Shown here in pieces: positions 34,961 through 39,421 of a DNA stretch of 39,421 bases. Position 1 is the stretch's first letter. Every line of letters starts with the position of its first letter. The translations under genes and the position numbers were made by a program. Source of the DNA: Saccoglossus kowalevskii (Eukaryota > Hemichordata > Enteropneusta > Harrimaniidae); contig NW_003135341.1 in the NCBI RefSeq assembly GCF_000003605.2, forward strand, positions 53,271 through 92,691, written 5' to 3'. Under the pieces are notes generated by a model, which was not told where the DNA came from, searched no databases, and saw only the letters and a program-made list of their open reading frames with translations.

Positions 34961-35048
34961 AAGTATGCACAAAGGCAGTATACCGTGGCATCGACCTCCA
35001 CTGCCCGTCGGGTAGATACTCCTGCTGTACTGTCTTTGTGCATACTTT
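34958..35048. repeat. 90-bp hairpin-forming inverted repeat
   Basis: AAGTATGCACAAAGGCAGTA (34960-34979) is answered by TACTGTCTTTGTGCATACTT, one mismatch over 20 bases. The loop is about 45 bases and GC-richer than the surroundings. Flanking AAGGTTATTA and TATCCTCATAATAA match the palindrome at 5356-5412, so it looks like an element nested in another. Confidence 0.75.
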
Positions 35049-36300
35049 TCAATATCCTCATAATAAATTTGTTAATTGGATCAAAAAACAATGAGAGAAG
35101 TCATCTTTTTTGAAAAGAAGACAAATGTTCTTTAGTGTGCATTAAGAACAGGTTTTATCATCACCATGTAAAAGGACACCATAATAAATTCATTAATTAT
35201 TCACTGGGTTTTACTCTTTTCTTCTTTCTCTAATTCATTAAATAGAATCAGTTATCCTGTCTACATGTATGTGAACGTGTAAAATAACAATTATAGTATT
35301 CATTGTTTCCATCGCAAATTTGGATCTCAAAAAAACCTGCGAATATGCTCAAAATAGTGAAATAAATGCCAGAAAAAATAAATGATTTAACTGGTATACA
35401 ACTATTGCACTCATCCACAACAGACATACAGACTCTCCATACACCCATTGAAGGCATGGGGAGTCTAGCCTGACTGATGATGCATTAGTACATGTATATA
35501 CTAGTTCTTATTTATTTATTAGTATTCAAATTTAAAAATTATATCATAGTTCATAGCTTAAATTAAGTACTACCATGAAATTTACATTCAATACTCTTTA
35601 CACCAATTCATATGCCTTGGCTGATTCGTTTTGTTCACTGTCAACTTGTTAAAATGCCATGCCATCCCGTTAATGTCATTTGTCAGCCACGCTTACATTT
35701 CTCATTCATGGTCTACTACACTAAACCCATTTAACATGAAATCATCATCACTAGACGGTCGTTAAGTCGTTAGGGCAGTAGCAAATACAGAATATCAATT
35801 CTTGGTCGTCTTATAATACATGTAGCAGCGTCAGGATCTGCATCTCAAAACATTGCTATAGTCATTTTTTTTTTTCAAACTCACTTCGAATCATGAAAAG
35901 TGTAGTATATGTATTACTGCAAGTGCATGTTTGTATTGCATTATGGGTAATGTAATGTTGCAGTGTGTTCTGGAACAAAGAAACCAGTAGGAGATGGAAA
36001 TTTGCTGCATTCCTTTAAATAATCTCCATTTTATAAAATGAAGGTACACAGAAACAAGGAAGGTTAAATTATGTACTTACAAACGTGTAAATTTACTCAT
36101 TTATTCCAAGTGATTTTCAAAATTGAGGGATTTTCTGCATCTTTTCATTCATAGCATTAGGATGCAAAATCAGAATTGAGGGTAAAATACCCTTTGCAGA
36201 AGTTAAATAGAAACACTACATTACTAATTTATATAATACATAGAGTGACTTTTGTGAATTTAAACCTGAATGTCATGAGTGACACTATCAAAAATTACAT

Positions 36301-36660
36301 ATCCTCAAGGGGCAGACATCCGGGCATTTTCAGCGCCTGGCAACCATCACAGTGAAAACAAAGATCAAAGACTCCCAGAAAACGATACTTTGGGATAGTT
36401 GTTGAGACTCTACTGAACAGTGTAACAAGATTACCCCTATATGTGAAACATATATACATTCGGTTGCTCAGTATTACTTCTAAGTAATTTATTATTATTA
36501 TTTATCAGTTTTATTGACTTTAGCTATTTTCACCGGCTCTTCGACTGGCGTTCCACAGCAGCGCGCACAGAGCTCATAGAAATACGTGGTACAGTGGTGA
36601 ACGCCTTAGCAACGTGGAACGTCTGTGATGTAGCTCCGGCCCGAGGAAACACAAGGTGAG
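36301..36660. mobile_element. dispersed repeat family, copy at 36.3 kb
   Basis: Same-orientation relative of 24298-24600 (gggcattttca, gcctggcaaccatc, gttgagactct, tgaacagtgtaacaaga). A (TTA)n run is inserted at about 36489. Confidence 0.75.
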
Positions 36661-37232
36661 GCGGATGATGTTAAGGGAAATAAACAGAATTTGATAAGGG
36701 TCCTAACAATGATTTATAAACTAAAGATGAGTCAGAGGCAAATACAATGTAGGAATGTAGATGAGTGAGAGTCTGGGAAACAACTGGTCAGTATTCATCT
36801 TGGTCTGCTTTTCAAGTGTACATTTTTGAATACTGCGGTAATTTTACGCGATCGAACATCTTTCAATGTCTACTGCAATCTGGGATGTCATACAGCAGGT
36901 TAGAAAAGCATGCGATTGAAGTGCACACATAAACACAAAATGAGAGGTATAGGCATGTGTGTCCAAAGTCTAAATATTATGTCATATTTTAATGATCTAA
37001 TATGTAACAAATGCAATTTTTGGCTTAACTTTCGCCACCAGTTTCCTCTTTCATCACAAATTCACAAAATAGTCCTGTTTATAGTCTGCACGTTCCTCCA
37101 GAAAACTGGGACAAGAAAACATTTTGAGATTAAAAACTGAAAATTGACTCAAATTTGTTCTGTTGGCTCCAAATTTAGGGTTCATTTCCAGAAATTTTGA
37201 ACAATATTCTAACAGGCAAAAATTGTACTTAC

Positions 37233-37454
37233 TTTTGTTTGAGACACGTTGTGCACGTCCACAACTTCGTCTTTTCGTCAAATTCTGAACACTCCTTGCA
37301 AACATTAAAGTTGCATTGTCGACACTGGATTCGTCGGTTGAAGATGAAGTAGAAAGTAGAAAAGCATCGCATACAGAAGTTGTGGTTGAATTTCTTTTGC
37401 TTGGAAAGGATTTTGCTTTTGCCGAATTCTTGATTGATTTCATTTTGTAGTTCA
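37233..37454 (-). CDS. candidate cassette exon upstream of SHD2 (phase 1-1, 222 bp)
   Basis: Open frame bounded by a strong acceptor (a run of T and C ending in cacag at 37455-37456) and a consensus donor, AAAA|GTAAGT. Length is 222 bp, entering and leaving in phase 1, so it can be included or skipped without a frameshift. It encodes about 74 residues rich in Ser, Thr, Lys and Arg, including MKSIKNSAKAKSF, STSSSTDESS and LTKRRSCGRAQRV. It joins in frame to the SHD2 exon at 33903, giving NKRQSCEWFY. No zinc-finger Cys pattern is present. In vertebrate relatives the zinc finger leads almost directly into SHD2, so an insert here would be unusual and fits a regulated cassette. Alternatively it is a non-exonic open frame, or its internal ATG starts a short isoform. 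Confidence 0.5.
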
Positions 37455-37658
37455 CTGTGAAAAAAGAAAACAGAAACTTGAATACAGCTGTATCGAGCGA
37501 AACGAATAAATTAAAACCCAGTGAGTACATATATGTGCATATTATAGGTGAAAGAACAAAACCCCGTGAAAATTTGAAACCAAGAAGCTTTGAATTTACT
37601 ATTATTTATGCATGGTTAATATTTATTCGGAGTATTGTTTATGGAAAACCTGCTCAAA

Positions 37659-37851
37659 TACTGTAAAATACTTTATTTTAGCTGAAATTAATTTTCGCTC
37701 CATAGATTTTTTTGGTGTTTTGTATGGAATTTATTTTCACTGATTTTTGAATGAGTTTAATGTAAAATATAGGAAAAAAGGCATATTCGCTGGATTTTAT
37801 TTTCACTAAATCATTCCTTCAGCGAAAATAGTGAAAATTAATTCCACAGTA
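37659..37851 (-). mobile_element. foldback MITE-like element, copy C
   Basis: TACTGTAAAATACTTTATTT, then agctgaaattaattttcgct; the centre is in the opposite orientation to copies A and B (gtgttttgtatggaatttat). The right arm is shortened, with gaaaattaattcc joined directly to acagta. Confidence 0.85.
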
Positions 37852-38226
37852 TACTACTGTGAGGGCAATAATATACTGTAAAACATGTTGAAAAAGCGAC
37901 ATACTATTTTAGCGAATTGTGGTAAAATGACGTAATTGCGAAATGTTGATTTAGCAAATCTCTCTTGTCTTTGTTGATTTCCTGTTGTCACAATACTTGT
38001 CTGTCACCTGCCAAAACAAATGCACAGTTATCACCTCCATAAAAACAAAGAAAAACTGTCAAGTGTAATAAGGAAGTGCTCCAGATTATTACGTTTTCTG
38101 TGTTGTTTACAAAGTGTGTGTGTGGAGAAAAAAACGTTGTTTGGTTGCCATTTTGAATTTATAATGAAGTCATCAGCGACATCTTAAATTAGCGAATTAG
38201 TTCTCTTTCTGTTTAAATGAATTTAA

Positions 38227-38426
38227 GAATACTATTCCAAATTACATGGACAGACCGTACCATTTTGTAAAGTCATGAATTTATTGAAATATAAAACATG
38301 TTGAAAAATTTTCACTAAAACATTCAGAATACTATTCCAAATTACATGGACAGACCGTACCATTTTGTAAAGTCATGAATTTATTGAAATATAAAACATG
38401 TTGAAAAATTTTCACTAAAACATTCA
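38227..38426. repeat. exact 100-bp tandem duplication
   Basis: Two adjacent copies of 100 bp (38227-38326, 38327-38426), starting GAATACTATTCCAAATTACA, with no difference I can see. Very recent, or an assembly artefact. Confidence 0.95.
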
Positions 38427-38549
38427 GAAAGCAACACTTAACACTGACTATTACATCTGAACTTTCTAATAACTTCACCTGATCACTTTGTTTATGACAA
38501 ATGAACACTCGGATAAGGAACCTGAGCAATCAAATTACAATACCTGAAC

Positions 38550-38972
38550 ACCTTGATAACGACACCTGAACACTCAGAAAACAACACCCTGATTATGACA
38601 CCAGAACACTATATTAACAACACCTGAACACTCAGAAAAAAACACCCTGATTATGTCACCAGAACACTATATTAACAACACCTGAACACTCAGAAAACAA
38701 CACCCTGATTATGACACCAGAACACTATATTAACAACACCTGAACACTCAGAAAACAACACCCTGATTATGTCACCAGAACACTATATTATTAACAACAC
38801 CTGAACACTCAGAAAACAACACCCTGATTATGACACCAGAACACTATATTAACAACACCTGAACACTCAGAAAACAACACCCTGATTATGTCACCAGAAC
38901 ACTATATTATTAACAACACCTGAACACTCAGAAAACAACACCCTGATTATGTCACCAGAACACTATATTAAC
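38550..38972. repeat. minisatellite, about 57-60-bp units
   Basis: About seven units of CACCTGAACACTCAGAAAAC, then aacaccctgattatg, (a/t)caccagaacactatatta and (tta)acaa. Two states alternate at one base (gacacc/gtcacc) and some units carry an extra TTA. Confidence 0.95.
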
Positions 38973-38999
38973 AAGTCATTGTCAATGACACGTCCCCGT

Positions 39000-39421
39000 T
39001 CCGTTCATATTTGAGTGACATATACATTCAAAGCAGATCATGACCGAAATGCACCTGCATATGTACAACACATTGTGCTAAATCTGAACAAAATCCATCC
39101 ATGCATGACTGAGATCCGGTTCTGGAATTGTGAAAATACGTGTTTTTGATGCATTTTCGGCCTTAAAATGGCCATCATTCCGCTATTGTTAAGCAGATCA
39201 TGAAACAAATGCACATATCTATTTGTGACATGATGTACCATGTGTGTGTGAAGTTTGAACTTGATCAATCCAGACATGTCTTGGATACGGATCCAGAACT
39301 GAATTCTTTAACAAAATGGCCGCCAGTCGGCCATTTCGAACTTGATCCGAAAAAAAAAAAGACGTGCATCAAGGTCCTATTATGTTTAATGTATGTACCA
39401 AATTTGAACAAAATCCATCCA
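39000..39421. repeat. AATGGCCGCC dispersed repeat, cut by the window edge
   Basis: Contains two half-copies (gcagatcatga at 39034 and 39193), AAAATGGCCGCCAGTCGGCC at 39314, gacgtgcatcaagg and gaacaaaatccatcca, matching 13880-14035 closely. Runs off the window. Confidence 0.8.

Noticed and set aside
34979-35025. tRNA-like gene in the hairpin loop
   Set aside because: No proper A and B boxes or cloverleaf can be drawn; GAGGTCGATGCC only vaguely resembles a B box.

Overview
This is an AT-rich, intron-rich, repeat-laden animal nuclear sequence. GT-AG introns, pyrimidine-rich acceptors, many micro- and minisatellites, foldback (MITE-like) elements and one 441-base assembly gap (15078-15518) make it a draft-assembly contig. 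The protein and repeat style suggest a non-vertebrate, probably marine, metazoan such as a lophotrochozoan or invertebrate deuterostome. I cannot name the species.

The window holds essentially one gene, on the minus strand, running from beyond the right edge (5' end) to about 7.2 kb (3' end). Fourteen exons chain with matching reading-frame phases: 33903-33805, 30451-30293, 29342-29250, 25490-25360, 20668-17750, 16654-16520, 15675-15613, 13009-12935, 11994-11790, 11059-10950, 10705-10544, 9007-8692, 7972-7834 and 7409-7232. A fifteenth candidate exon (37454-37233) is an in-frame cassette. The first certain exon carries the second helix of a Slp-homology (Rab27-binding) domain. The last third carries a coiled coil like the one near the C-terminus of the melanophilin/MyRIP (Slac2, exophilin) family. 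The gene is therefore best read as an invertebrate Slac2/MyRIP-like Rab27 effector, an adaptor that would link Rab27-bearing organelles to myosin and actin. The SHD1 helix and any FYVE-type zinc finger would lie beyond 39421. About 60% of the recovered protein is one giant acidic, Ser/Thr-rich exon of 973 codons, with candidate PP1-docking (KVRF) and WW-binding (PPSY) motifs.

Layout: 1-7231 is non-coding downstream sequence (possible unrecognised 3' UTR) with a 1.2-kb minisatellite (3455-4670), a foldback element and a duplicated block. 7232-17749 holds ten small 3' exons and the coiled-coil region. 17750-20668 is the giant exon. 20669-33804 holds large introns, including a possible internal promoter/first exon (22383-22409), a 41-bp CCAAT-containing tandem array (25680-26425) and a 21/22-bp minisatellite split by a transposon-like insertion (31995-33178). 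33805-39421 holds the SHD2 exon, the cassette exon, a G-rich tract and further dispersed and tandem repeats.

I found no second gene, RNA gene, CRISPR array or obviously new multigene system. The points most worth checking are the alternative-isoform architecture of this gene (cassette exon, GC donor, internal first exon, tandem splice sites, partial exon duplication) and the intronic tandem arrays.
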